Below, piece by piece: positions 1 to 11,239 of a stretch of DNA of 29,477 nt (the stretch's first letter is position 1; each line of letters opens with the position of its first letter). The DNA is from Zoopage sp. CT-All (Eukaryota > Zoopagomycota > Zoopagomycetes > Zoopagales > Zoopagaceae). The notes beneath the pieces are model-generated. The model was not told the origin of the DNA. It worked only from the letters and a program-made list of their open reading frames with translations, and searched no databases. The DNA lies in contig QZWS01000076.1 of NCBI GenBank assembly GCA_004114245.1, positions 1 through 29,477 of the forward strand, read 5' to 3'. A program made the position numbers and the translations under genes.

Positions 1-39
1 TGTATCCGTCGCATCCATTATCTGACGTCCTATTGTCAG

Positions 40-3000
40 ATCCCTTGAGCACAAGGTGGAGTATGACCAGCTCAAGTCTGAACTTGATCGAGCCTCGGAA
101 AAATCGGCCCTTTCATTTAATCAGCGACGCGGATTTGCTGCCGAGAAGAAGCAGTTCGAACAGCAAAAGCGTGACGCTGAGCGATATGCGCAACTCCAGG
201 ACGATCATGACAACACTCTGGTGCGTTTCACTACCTGGCGGCTGTTTCATTTGGAGAACCGCTTTCGTGGTGCCGAGAGCGAACTCGATGCCGCACATCG
301 TGCCCTGACAATGAAAACCGAACAGCAGACGACCAACGATGAGACTATCAAGAGCTTGCAGCGCGAGAGAGCCCGTAATCACAAGGAGGTGCTCAAGCTG
401 GATCAAAAGTCAAAGGCCAAGAATCGCGAATTGGAAGCCTCTCGGCCCGAATGGGTGCAGACCAAGGCCAAGCTGGAATATCTCCAGAAACGCCTGCAGA
501 AAGCTAATGAAAATTTGCTAAGGATGGACAAAGACCACAGCAAAAAGGTTGGCTCCTATTGATCCGAGAGCGTTTATGTTGACTTTGGCTCAAGGACAAG
601 CATGTTCAGGAACTTCAAGCTGAGATTGGTCTTGTACAGAACAAGCAAGGTGTCTTTGAGGGTTAATAGTGTGTCTTGCTTGGCCCACACTTACATTGCA
701 TAGCATCGATCCAAGCGCAGAAATCAGGCGTAGTGCTGGCCGATTCTCAGCTCGCAGAATACAACGAATTGTACGCCAGTCAGTCATAGCTGGCAGCACT
801 GATGTGCACTCATCAGGAAAAAGAGCGTTCTCGAGCGAACTTTAAACGAGCATCAGCAACTGGAACAGAGTCGCCGTAAACTTCACGCGGAGGAGGAAAT
901 GGCGCAGCGTCTGCAACTTAAATTGGATGAGCTCAACGCCTCGCTGGGTACAGCAAAAGAGCAAGAGTCGACGCTTCTCAGCCATCGCGAACAGGTTGGT
1001 CAGCTGCCTAGATATGAGAGGCGGTTCATGTATATATTTCAGATGTCAGTTCAGCATCGCGGACTCGAGGAGGAGCATGACGCTGTCAGGCGAGAGCTGG
1101 AAAACATCACGTCGGAGAGGGAAAGCATCAAGTATGGAAGGGATAGGCCTGATGTCTACAGCTGACATTATGCTCATAGGCAAAGCGAAGAAGAGTTGAA
1201 CCATGAACTGGTGAAGGTGCTTAAAGAGATTGATCGTATGTCATCCGATAAACGTGAGACGGAGCGTGAGCAGCGTCAGCGAGAATGCCTGCAAAGCCTC
1301 AAGCGCATATTTCCTGGTAAGTGCCAGTGTCAGTGCCAGCGATAGGAATGACCAGCATGCTGCAGGCATCCACGGAAGACTTAGCCAGTTGTGTCGGCCA
1401 AGCCAGCCACGTTTTGAAACTGCTGTCGGCGTAGCACTAGGACGCAACACCGATGCCATCATCGTCGATCGTGAGGAAACCGCGATCAAGTGCATTGACT
1501 ATATGCGTGATCAACGCGCTGGCCAAGCAACATTTATTCCGCTCGATACAATCCAAGTGCCTGTTATCAAGCATCAATTTCGCAATTTAGCTCGTGGTGC
1601 CCGTCTTGCTGCAGACGTAATCGAGTTTGAGCCAGCGTATGAGCGCGCTGTCCACTATGCCTGCGCGAACTCGATTATTACCGATACGCTGGACATTGCT
1701 CGCGACATCTGCTATAGTCGAAAGGTCGAAGTGAAGGCGATTACTCTCGACGGCTCTGTGATTCACAAAAGTGGTCTTATTACTGGAGGTCAGAGTGGCC
1801 TGGAACGCAGTCGCAAGTGGAACGAGCGCGACATTGATGCCTTGATGAAGCGCCGAGATGAGCTGACAGCACAGTTGCAAGAATTGCAAAAGAAGAAGCG
1901 CTTGTTGCCAAGCGATCAGGAGGCAAGCTCAAAGCAAGCTGGGATTGAAGCTCGTCTCCAGCAATCGACACAGCAGATTGTAGGCGGCTTTCATTCTAAT
2001 TCTTTTAGCACGCCTTTCCCTTTAGAACAGCACCAGAATGAAAATCAATGGTTTAAAGCAGCAAATTCGTCAAATCCAATCCGAGCTTGACGGACTGCGG
2101 AAACGGCTCAGCTCCATGGAGGACCAATTGACCGCTCTTCGTCACGCCCAAGAGCAAGCCAAGGTTGCCATCGACAAGGTCGCGAATTCGATTTTCCGCA
2201 CTTTCTGCTCCACTGTTGGAATTTCTTCGATTCGAGAGTATGAAGAGCAACAGCTGTCGGTGTCCCCGGATACTCTCAATATGAGGGCGCGTTTTGCGGG
2301 CCAATTGTCCAAGTTAGACAGCCAGTAGGTGCCCCCACGATCGCGGGTTCTACTAATCGCTGTAGGATTCGATTCGAAACGCAGCAGTTGCATGATATGG
2401 CCATGCGCATCGAAAAGCTCAAGGCCACTGTTGAAGCTGACTCGAGCGCAGCAGACCAAGTAGAGATCGAGCAGGCCAAGCAGCAACATGCCGAGGCAAA
2501 GATTTCCACAGAAATCGCCAAGATTTCGGAAGCTCTCCAGCAAGCATCCGATGGTGTCAATTCACTCACGGTCCAGACCAACGACGAGCGAAAGAAATAT
2601 CAGCAATTTGAGCGAGAAATTGACCAGATTATGAAAGACATCGCTGCAAAGGTCGGTATCAGTAGTAGCGTTTGTAAATCCAATCTTTCGATAGGAATCG
2701 GAGCTGGAGCGCATGAACTCGGAGCGTGATTCGATCTTTCGCAAATGCAAGCTGGAGAATATTCACCTTCCCATGACAAAGGGGTCACTCGATGACCTGG
2801 AGATGGACCTCGATGACGATGCCATGAGCATCGATGAGGAAGTCCGAGCAGCGTCCGAGCAGCGTCGTCTAACGGGCGAGTCTCAGGCTACTGTGCGCTC
2901 CGTCGACTGGCCGATGCAGCTAAACTATACAGGCTTAAAGCGAATCCATCGCGACGTGGGTCTTGCCATGTATATTGAGCATTGACGGATCGCCAATTGA

Positions 3001-3895
3001 TTAGGATGGGGACGCGCACACTGAACGTGAATTTCAGGAGGAAATTGCTCGTATTGCCTCAGAAATGATGCAAGTTGCGCCCAACGTTCGTGCTGTGGAT
3101 CGCCTCAAGGACGTGGAGAAGCGTCTAAAGAATACCGATCGCGAGTTTGATTTTGCCAAGAAGGAACTCAATGCGTTGAATGTCCAATTTGACAAAGTGA
3201 AGCTGGAAAGGTTGACGTTTGGCCTAGACAACATTAAACGATCTGATCATCAATAGGCTCGATCGGTTTAATGCTGCCTTTGAGCACGTTGCTGCCAAGA
3301 TTGATGAAATTTACAAAGACTTGACCAAATCTCGCCTGGCACCGAACGGCGGTACGGCGTACTTGACACTGGAAAACACCGAGGTACTGCGATGGGTGCA
3401 TTTAATAAGTCTGAGCGCATATATAGGAGCCTTATTTAAACGGGATCAAGTTCAACGCGATGCCCCCTCTCAAGCGATTCCGAGACATGGAGCAGCTTAG
3501 CGGTGGTGAAAAGACCATGGCCGCACTGGCTCTGCTTCTTGCCATTCACAGGTATTGGCTGCGGCCATGGAGACTCTGGTCTTGATATCCTTGTCTAGCT
3601 ACCATCCATCTCCATTTTTCGTTCTCGACGAGGTCGATGCCGCTTTGGACAACGCCAACGTTGCTCGTGTGGCGGCCTATCTGCGCTACAAGTCGGCTTT
3701 GCCGCAAGACCAAGGAGGCTGCCAGTTTATTGTCATCTCTCTGAAGCATACGCTCTACGAAAAGTCCCGCAGTCTGGTCGGCATCTGGCGTGATCGCGAG
3801 GAAATGACGAGCAAAATGCTCACGCTGAAGGTATGGCAGCAAGTGCTCGGCGTTCCAAGGCTGATTGTGCCTAGCTGGACGATTACATGGAATAG
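40..3895 (+). CDS. SMC1: Cohesin subunit SMC1 (5' partial, 15 exons in window)
   Basis: SMC1 is a core ATPase arm of the cohesin ring, which holds sister chromatids together. Exons read: 40-547, 595-649, 704-782, 817-994, 1043-1131, 1180-1316, 1366-1979, 2026-2324, 2366-2651, 2695-2955, 3005-3210, 3257-3383, 3427-3551, 3599-3830, 3875-3895, giving about 1071 residues. The order is SMC1-typical: coiled coil, hinge ([13 protein letters not shown], joined across the 1317-1365 intron, through [11 protein letters not shown]), second coiled coil with the SMC1-type [11 protein letters not shown] segment, then the C-terminal ATPase head. The head has the ABC signature LSGGEKT (3496-3516) and Walker [14 protein letters not shown] (from 3615). 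The N-terminal head with Walker A lies before base 1; bases 1-39 look like the end of an intron. Introns are 34-49 nt, several with clear branch points (tactaatc at 2351). The family call is safe; the 34-nt intron 783-816 is the least certain border. Confidence 0.95.
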
Positions 3896-4023
3896 GGAAT
3901 GTCTCAAGGCCACTTTGCTGTCTCCTTACAATGTACCTTGCATTTCGCTCTTTTCGCCGATTTTTATGCGAATAAAGTCGAATGATGTGACTGACTTTTG
4001 GCGCGTCTGCTCCCAGACAAAAT

Positions 4024-6882
4024 ATGCTAAAATCCATCGCAGCGGTCAACGACCTTGATCCCGACGTTCAATCGCATCTGCTGTCTGTATGCGCAGCTCT
4101 TGGAGGTCTTGAACCCGACCACAATGACCTCGATGCGGAACCGTGCTACGTGCTTGGCGACGAGTGCCTTGGTTGGCATCACATCCAAGTTGCTGGCATG
4201 CTCACCCGACGTAGATTGCCTGAAGGATATCAAAAGATTTTTGCGCCAAGACGACGAGAGCGAGGAAAAGCCGATCCTCCGCGCTCTCGGGCAGTGGCGA
4301 ATTATGCAGAAGGACATCGTCCCGATATTCCTTTTGAACTTTCGAGGCGATTCACACGATCAAGAGCTTATCTGCTCCGCATGCAGTATGTTTACTCTAG
4401 ATCTCCACTTATTAACGTGATATAGTCGAGTTGTTGGTGCCGCTGACATGGCCAGTGGACACAAAGACGCCACGGCTGTCGGAACGCCAAGAGCTGCTAT
4501 GGGGCTATAAGCGGATGTTTGTGGCAACGCCTGACCTCTTGAACGCCGTGTTTCAGTTTCTTCTCCGTCGATTGAGCATTCCACTACGCTACCGTACTTC
4601 TCGAGATGGCGCGTTGATTCGGCTGTCTCTTACGCTGATCCGAAACTTGCTGTTTATTCGTGATCCGGAAATTGGTATCGTTGGAGCAACTGCCGATGAT
4701 CAGCAGCGAGCTAGCTCCCAGGTATCAAGCGTGGTAGTGAATTATCTTGGTATTGATCCATGGCAGGACGCCTTGGTGGCAATGTTGGGCAAGCTACATT
4801 TCCTTGATCTTATTGTCACACTCGCGTCGACATGTGAGGAGCCTGGAAATTTGGCCCTAAAGTGCTTGTTTCTCGAGATAACTTATCGGCTGCTTCGCGA
4901 TGTCGATCCAGTGCAGGTGGTGAAGGGAAGTGCGCTGTATCTCAAGGTCGGCTGCTGTTGCCTATACATATATATGCTAATTGCTGTAGGACTCTCTTGA
5001 ATCAGCACTTTGTCAAGAGCAGATCAAACGTGCGGCTACAAATCGTTCGTTGCTGTCACGGCATTCTCGGTTTGGAGGTACCGTTGAAGAGCGAATGCCA
5101 GTAAAATAGCCCTTGTCAATATCTTCGCCTCACAGACAACCTGCAGAATGGAACACGCTATGCCATCCATCAGAGGCAAAAGATAAACACAACGTTTAAG
5201 GATGCGGTCGAAACAAGAAAGCGTCCGCTAGCTTCTCGAAAGAAGGAGCGGGTATATATAATTGTCATATCTACAATGTGCTATAGCTGCCTAGATGACT
5301 ACGCGCCTTCGTCTGTATAGTGAGGAAGCGCTCTCGTCGTTGAAAGGTTTTGCCGAATCGATGCTGGAATCGGGCTTTAATGGTAAATCTTTGCAGTGTG
5401 ATACTCTTGCCGTTAAACACGTATCTAGTCTTGATTGGGTCAATTAGGAAAGACATGGATATGGAAAGGCCGAGCATCACCGACATCGACCATACATATC
5501 TGCTTTTTGTCGCTCAATGGTTCATCGCTTACGGCCTGGAGTTGGTAACTATTGTGTTTTATGTGGCACTGTTAACGTGCCATAGGCAGAGGTACCGTAT
5601 TTGGACATGGCATGTGTGCTTGATGTTCGAAGCGTCATCTATGTTGCCAAACGACTTCGGATGAGCTACGACGAAAAAGTAAGCTCAGCCCAGTGCTGGT
5701 GCTCATAAATATTGATGTGAATCCAGCGACTCGAAGAGCTTTTCATTTCAGTGAAATGTCTATCCACTATCGTATATTATTGCATCATCGACTTGTTCAC
5801 GCTGCTGACATTTTATAGCTATTGGTTATTGACGCAATGGACACATCTGATGATGGCTCTGTTCGCGATGCAGCCGAGACCATAAAAAGTAACCTTTTTT
5901 ACGAGAAATCGACCATGGATCTCGTCATACAGCTTGCGCAAGATCACCGTTATCAGCAAACCGAGTATGTGCACTTCCTTACACCATTGCCACTGCCATT
6001 GCCATTGCTCTCGCAGATATTTAAGATCTTTAATCGACTTGATCCATGTCATGCTGAAACTTCTCGAGAGATTTGCTCTCGGTAAAAAGCACTTTGTTGT
6101 TCGCCGATCGAAGGCGTCCAAGAAAAAGACCAGCACGGGTAAGTCGGACGCGCCGCTTGTGTGTCTAACACTCTCATACCAGCCCCCGATGAGGAAGAAG
6201 AACTTGTCCAGCACGACTTGGTGTCCGACGAAGACGATAAAAGGAAGGACGGTCCCAATCGATCCAACGAGCAGAAATTTCGATTTGAAATCCTTGAAAA
6301 GGTACTTGCGAAATCGGTATAGCAATCAGTATGCCAACTATTTGCAGAGCTTTGCACGGGAGACGATTATACTCAACTATTGCTCTGCTCTTGCCCGTTT
6401 TCGAGAAATAACACCACAGGAGGTGCATCGGATTGTAGCGATGTTCTATCGCATTTTTGTCAAAGTCAGCTGTGCAGTTCGTCTACATTCTGGTCTAACA
6501 TGTACTGCGTAGCATCGACTTCAAGCCGTCTTTTATAAGGTATTGTGATTGTGATCGTTATTCACCTCGACTGACAACGCTCTCCTCCCAGCTGTCTATT
6601 TTCCAGTTGTTTCAAGATATCTTGAATGACCCGCTGGTTCAATCTGGGAGGCAGGAGTACCGCGAATTGCAGGACTTCATCAACCATTGCTTGCGCCAGT
6701 TTTTCAAAGCCGCTGAGAGCTACCCCCTCGTCTTTGTCGAGGTAATTCTAACTGAATGTGTTCTACTCCTACTAACCGACTGCCAGCTCTTGTTCCCCAA
6801 GACTCGTAGTGAATGTGGACAGATTCAGGGTGTGATCGAATTTGGAAAAAAGGTTGACATTAGAGAGTTGGCAAGGAACTAA
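4024..6882 (+). CDS. TIMELESS: TIMELESS/Tof1/Swi1 replication fork protection protein (16 exons)
   Basis: Family role: with its partner Tipin/Csm3/Swi3 it steadies stalled forks, supports checkpoint signalling and helps cohesion. Exons: 4024-4171, 4215-4385, 4426-4946, 4990-5100, 5147-5251, 5295-5382, 5429-5544, 5586-5678, 5727-5771, 5819-5964, 6017-6138, 6183-6301, 6348-6464, 6513-6539, 6592-6741, 6787-6882; all join in frame to 724 residues. Diagnostic segments are CLKDIKRFLRQDDE, ELLVPLTWP, RHSRFGGT (about residue 304), SIRKDMDMERP, FYRIFVK and the LLFPKT block near the end. Family members are usually about 900-1200 residues, so the C-terminal part appears missing. The stop lies 22 bp from the stop of the opposite-strand peptidase gene. 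The start is the first ATG before the conserved LSVCAALGG block; an extra upstream exon cannot be excluded. It lies 128 bp downstream of SMC1 on the same strand. Confidence 0.9.
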
Positions 6883-6904
6883 CAAGGCAACATATATTGA
6901 ACTG

Positions 6905-8882
6905 CTACAAGTCCATCAGGCTGTCATCCATGTCCGCCACTACGTAGGCCCACACTGCCATAGCTGCAGCCGATGTGGACAGCTCGTCAGGCTTGAGCAC
7001 GGACATGGTGTCCGCAGCGGAATGGTGATAATAAAAGTAGCCGTCGAGCGAGTCGGAACCCGGCGATGCTTTAGTTACCGGATCATAGGGTGTAAAGCTG
7101 GCACAAGGGACACCTCGAGCACAAAGTGGCTCGATATCAGCAGCCCCAGCTACAACAAGATGAACTATCAGTATGATGCAGAAGCACAAAATGGTCAGCA
7201 CTACCGTTACCAACTTCCATCAAATGGCCAGCGTCAATATGGTAGAGATACTTCTGTCCGACTTCAGATAACCGACGACCTGCACCTCGGGATCCCGAAA
7301 ACATTAAACCCCAGGGCTTGAATGCACCATTGTCTGATTCCATGGCAAATATATGCCGCTCGTTGCGATGTGCGGCAAAATAAGCCTTTGAGCCTGCACC
7401 ACCCGTCTCCTCAGCAACCCATGCCACCATTCGAACTAGTAGATTAGCGTGAAGATGTTTGGTCGGATGAAGCTTTCGGACCTGTTCGGGAGGGAGGTTG
7501 CCCCTGGCGCGCGATGGCCCTGAGCGCATGCCAGGCAGTAAACACGCCACCGCCGTCGTCAACTGCACCCGCTCCAACATCCCATCTACAATCGGCGACC
7601 ATAAACTATGTATATACAAAGGGGGCTGCTGTTACGAGTCGATATGTCCGCCAAAAAGGACAATCTCGTTAGGCCTTGTCTGCCCTCTGATTTCCGCAAC
7701 AACGTTTCTGGTAGTCCTGTTCCTCAAAATCGTCGAATTCATGTGGAGCTGGACGTGTGGCGCCGCGAATAGATGGCTGTATGACGAAGTGGAACCAGCT
7801 GAGGTGAGATGCCGCCTGTACATCCTGTGTATCATGTCCGCATCTTCTATCGCGATGGCTGCAGCTGGAATGCTGAGGCCGAGCAGGTAAGTAGCAACCA
7901 TGGAGTGATGCCTGCATACCTTGATGGACTCATGTAGCCCGTGTGCGGTGTTCGAAGCGAGAATGGCGTAGCTGACCGAAGTAGCACCGCTACCGCTCCA
8001 TACTTTTCCGCCTCCTTTGCACCATTAAATCGGTACTTGACGTACGATCCGTAGTCGTGCCAGACGGGGTCCAGCAGCACCACCTTTCCGGCTATTTTTT
8101 CCCTGCCCAGCTCTTGCAACTCTTCAAAGTCTTCGGCAACAATAACGTCAGCACTAATGCCGCCGATGGGAGTCGAGACCGAGCCACCGAGACCGAGAAG
8201 TGGGATGGTTAGAGGCTGGCGCGAGGGAATGTGGAGTGTGAGCGACTCCGGACCTCGCCTCCAGTAGTCGACCTGGTGGAATAAATCGTGAGCGCATAAA
8301 GCAGAGAGGTCTGATACCGTGACGTTCTCGGTCCACACTTTTAATCCGTCATTCCTCATCGTCGTGATCATCCAATCGATGCTCTAAAACACGGTGAGCG
8401 TTGAATCAAGGGGAGGTCGCCAACTTGTTCGAGGCCTTCCGAACCAGCCGGACGCGGCCCAAACAAATCTGTCATCTCTGCCAGCCGATCAAACACCAGT
8501 CTATATCCCAGCACACTTATTAAAGTTGAGCATATCGGAGAACAAGTCCTCACGGCGTGGTGAGCGTGTCATCAAGAATCCTTCCCACGGCCATCTCCAT
8601 CCCTGTTCGGCGACCGGGCGATGTCGACGGCCGCGATGAAATGATCGACGAGATGCTGAGATACAGAAACAGTGCGAGTAAAGAGAGCCCGATGACGCGA
8701 ATGACTGTAGCACGACGGGTCGTCGGCGGGTCCAAGTCGCTGCCCAGATGGCCATTGGCAAACGTAGACCCGGGAGACGGATTTATGCGAAATGGCGCAG
8801 AAAAAGAGCGCTGCGCAGGCGTGGCAGGGACGTCGGCAGCGGCGACCGAATCCGGCAGCAAAGGGCGGCTTGCACTTGTCAT
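6905..8882 (-). CDS. M28-family metallopeptidase, carboxypeptidase Q type, N-terminally membrane-anchored
   Basis: Di-zinc M28 exopeptidase resembling animal carboxypeptidase Q, expected to remove residues from short peptides in a vacuolar or secretory compartment. Exons (minus strand): 8882-8554, 8500-8425, 8383-8318, 8272-7920, 7872-7636, 7585-7482, 7435-7211, 7149-6905; 544 residues. Residues 59-82 form one hydrophobic segment, predicting a type II anchor rather than a cleaved signal. A PA-like segment follows ([40 protein letters not shown]), then the catalytic domain with GGHIDSWDVG (H351), AVDDGGG (D363), AEE (E397/E398), MESDNG (D423) and YYHHSAADT (H505/H506), so all metal and catalytic positions appear intact. 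The intron 8273-8317 is 45 nt without an in-frame stop, so retention would only insert 15 residues. The gene is divergent from CDK1 and converges on TIMELESS. Confidence 0.9.
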
Positions 8883-8993
8883 GCTGGGCGCTGGCGTTGG
8901 CGTTGGCGTTTTGCTGCTCAGAAATCGCGCGCGACAACCACCGCGACTCCCATTGCTCGCGCTCCCTCCGTGTCTCTACGAATATTTGCAGCA
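8883..8993. promoter_or_regulatory. Compact divergent promoter between the M28 peptidase and CDK1
   Basis: Only 111 bp separate the two start codons, so both promoters and both 5' leaders must fit or overlap the neighbouring coding sequence. The stretch contains a short tandem GGCGTT array near 8892-8910. No clear TATA box was seen. Confidence 0.5.
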
Positions 8994-10048
8994 ATGGCGG
9001 ACAACTACCAAAAGATGGAGAAGATCGGCGAAGGCACGTACGGGGTCGTGTATAAGGCGCGCAGCAAGGCCACCGGAAAGTACGTCAACATCGTGCCCGG
9101 CTGCATCCACCCATCTGACCATGCTGCGACTCGCGTAGAACCGTGGCGCTGAAGAAGATCCGGCTGGAGAGCGACGACGAGGGCGTGCCATCTACCGCTA
9201 TTCGTGAAATATCTGTGCTCAAGGAGATGGAGCATCCGAACATTGTGCGCCTTCTAGACATTGTTCACAACGACACCAAGCTGTATTTGGTGTTTGAGTT
9301 CCTCGACATGGATCTCAAGCGGTTTCTCGATAAGCAGCAAGAGCTGGGCGGCATGAAGCCCGAGCTGATCAAGGCAAGTCTATGTGCTCTCACCCAGCTG
9401 TTACATCGTCGCGTTCTAGTCGTATATGCATCAGCTGCTCAAGGGAATCGAGTATATTCACGCGCGCCGCATCATGCATCGCGACTTGAAGCCGCAGAAC
9501 CTGCTTATTGATCAAACCGGCGTGCTCAAGATTGCCGATTTCGGCCTCGCACGCTGCTTTGGTGTTCCGCTGCGGGCCTACACGCACGAAGTCGTCACGC
9601 TGTGGTACCGTGCTCCGGAGATTCTGCTCGGCTCCAAGAACTATGCACTGGGGATGGATATCTGGAGCGTGGGATGCATCTTTGCAGAAATGGTTACTGG
9701 TCGCGCGCTGTTCCCCGGCGATTCGGAGATTGACGAGCTGTTCCGCATCTTTCGGGTACTGGGCACGCCGAATGAAGAGAGCTGGCCGGGGGTGACGTCG
9801 CTGCCAGACTACAAGCCCATTTTTCCCAACTGGCACGCGCAGGATCTCGGCAATCTGTTTCCCGAGATGGAGGACAACGCGCTTGATCTGCTCGATGTGA
9901 GTGCCTATTGTGCGTTGGGAGGCGCATGTTTGCTGATGTGTGCTGCTTGTGTATGTGCTAGGACATGTTCCGGTATGATCCGATAGCGCGAATCTCGGCC
10001 AAGCGTGCGCTGATACATGCCTACTTTACTACTGGTGGGGAGTACTAG
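8994..10048 (+). CDS. CDK1: Cyclin-dependent kinase 1 (Cdc2/Cdc28), PSTAIRE kinase
   Basis: Master cell-cycle Ser/Thr kinase, active with cyclins. Exons 8994-9079, 9139-9373, 9420-9896, 9962-10048 give 294 residues, close to the 297 of human CDK1. Seen: glycine loop GEGTYG with inhibitory T15/Y16, catalytic lysine K34, cyclin-binding PSTAIRE (46-52), HRDLKPQN (D129), DFG (D147), activation-loop T162 in [11 protein letters not shown], and the [19 protein letters not shown] block. The full PSTAIRE and the C-terminal [12 protein letters not shown] favour CDK1 over Pho85/CDK5 types. The second intron (9374-9419) has a GC donor. The ATG at 8994 gives the canonical CDK N-terminus; upstream in-frame codons encode nothing kinase-like. 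The 3' end is 55 bp from the stop of OPI3 on the other strand. Confidence 0.97.
9374..9419 (+). other. GC-AG intron in CDK1
   Basis: The exon ends ATC AAG and the intron begins GCAAGT, the usual context of GC-AG introns, ending CTAG before TCG TAT ATG. No GT donor in the vicinity restores the kinase frame ([16 protein letters not shown]). Confidence 0.8.
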
Positions 10049-10103
10049 CATGGCACAATGGCACGCGCAGACGGTGTGTGTATTAGCTGAGCGATATGCG
10101 GTG

Positions 10104-10809
10104 CTATTCGGCGTGATTTGCCTTGGCTGCGGCGGCCGCATAGATGTTGTTGGTGAAGGGCCTGTGTGCGATGGAAAGAAGTTATAAGCTGCCAGCATTG
10201 GGACATTGACGTACGTTTCAAACAGCAGGGCGACACGATAGCAGACAAACACCAGCAGTGTCAGAAGAATGCCTGCTGGGGATTCGTGCCACAGCGCGAG
10301 GCCCAAGAACAGCATCGTCGAGCCGTTGTACTAGCCCACAGTCAGCACAGCAGAGCAACGGGATGCATCACCATAGGATCATTCATGACATTGAACGGGA
10401 ACCCGTTGACCTTTTCCTTCATAAGGATTCCGAAATAGTCCCCGAGGTAGGTCCCGGTCAGCCCGAGCGCCCACATCGACGACAGCACCATGACGCCACC
10501 ATACGCGTACAGCGCACCAGCAAGCACCTTGAACTCGAGCGACGCAAGCCCCTCCATCGTCGGCTGGCGCACCAACGCCTGCTGGAACAGCCAGTCCCGG
10601 AGAATGCCGAGCGAGAAGATCGCAGCAGCAAGGACGTAGACGCCGCGGCGAGGGTTGTTGCCGGCAAGCCGGGTCAGTCCGTGCGTGCGATGCTCGTAGC
10701 GCGCCGCGACGTTCCAAAACACCGGGTTGAAGAGAACGGAGGCAGCAGCGATGAAGAGCGATGGCTGCGATGCATCGATAAGACTGGCGTGGCGGTCGGA
10801 ACGGGACAT
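10104..10809 (-). CDS. OPI3: Phospholipid methyltransferase Opi3/PEMT
   Basis: S-adenosylmethionine-dependent enzyme making phosphatidylcholine by the last methylations of phosphatidylethanolamine, in the ER membrane. Exons (minus strand) 10809-10372, 10330-10215, 10161-10104; 203 residues, against 206 in yeast Opi3. Seen: FNPVFWNVAARYEHRTHGLTR, a hydrophobic AIFSLGILRDWLFQQAL segment, and the highly conserved ALGLTGTYLGDYFGIL followed by GFPFNVMNDPM, YNGSTMLFLG and the last membrane span. The small third exon restores the family C-terminus PFTNNIYAAAAKANHAE. Its length and these motifs separate it from the larger, two-domain Cho2. It converges with CDK1 with 55 bp between stops. Confidence 0.95.
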
Positions 10810-11239
10810 GTTGTGGCGGGCGCAGCAGCAATCCTGGGAATTGGCAGCGACAGGCGCAGTGACGCGTTATTGCAGATGACCATGTGGTGCCCATGGAGGC
10901 AGCGGTCGCCGATGGCCAACTCCATCGTGCATTGTGAGCTGCTGCGCTTCCAGGCCCAAAGACGCTCTACCGAAGGATCCTGCTGCCACAAGGAAAGGGC
11001 AATGCGCGAGACTTCCAGGTCCAGCTGACTCAGCAGTGGTACTTCCCGATTTGGCTCAAAGCATTTAGTGGCAATAAAACTTTGCAGCATTAATGCTATG
11101 CCTAACTTGGTTGTCCTTAGGACTGTTGACACTGAGTCTATTGCCAGTCAATCAGCATTTCCCCACGTGGCCTACTTCAACTCTGCCACCCTCCCTGCAA
11201 GCAGCAAGAAACCTCCAACAGATCATAAACATCCGCCAG
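10810..11239. promoter_or_regulatory. Divergent intergenic region, OPI3 / secreted orphan, with perfect palindrome
   Basis: About 430 bp between two diverging genes. A minus-strand open frame (10674-11132) overlaps OPI3 and has no recognisable content, so it is not called. A perfect 12-bp palindrome AGCATTAATGCT lies at 11086-11097. Composition shifts from GC-rich near OPI3 to AT-rich towards 11240. Confidence 0.4.

Noticed and set aside
1317-1365. Frame running continuously from 1230 into the SMC1 hinge
   Set aside because: It passes through the intron in a different frame from the upstream exon; splicing 1317-1365 restores the conserved FPGIHGRL hinge start.
10258-11028. 256-codon + strand open frame
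   Set aside because: Lies antisense over OPI3; Arg/His/Gln-rich shadow without motifs.
10674-11132. 152-codon minus-strand open frame upstream of OPI3
   Set aside because: Overlaps the OPI3 start in another frame and shows no recognisable content; OPI3 starts well at 10809.
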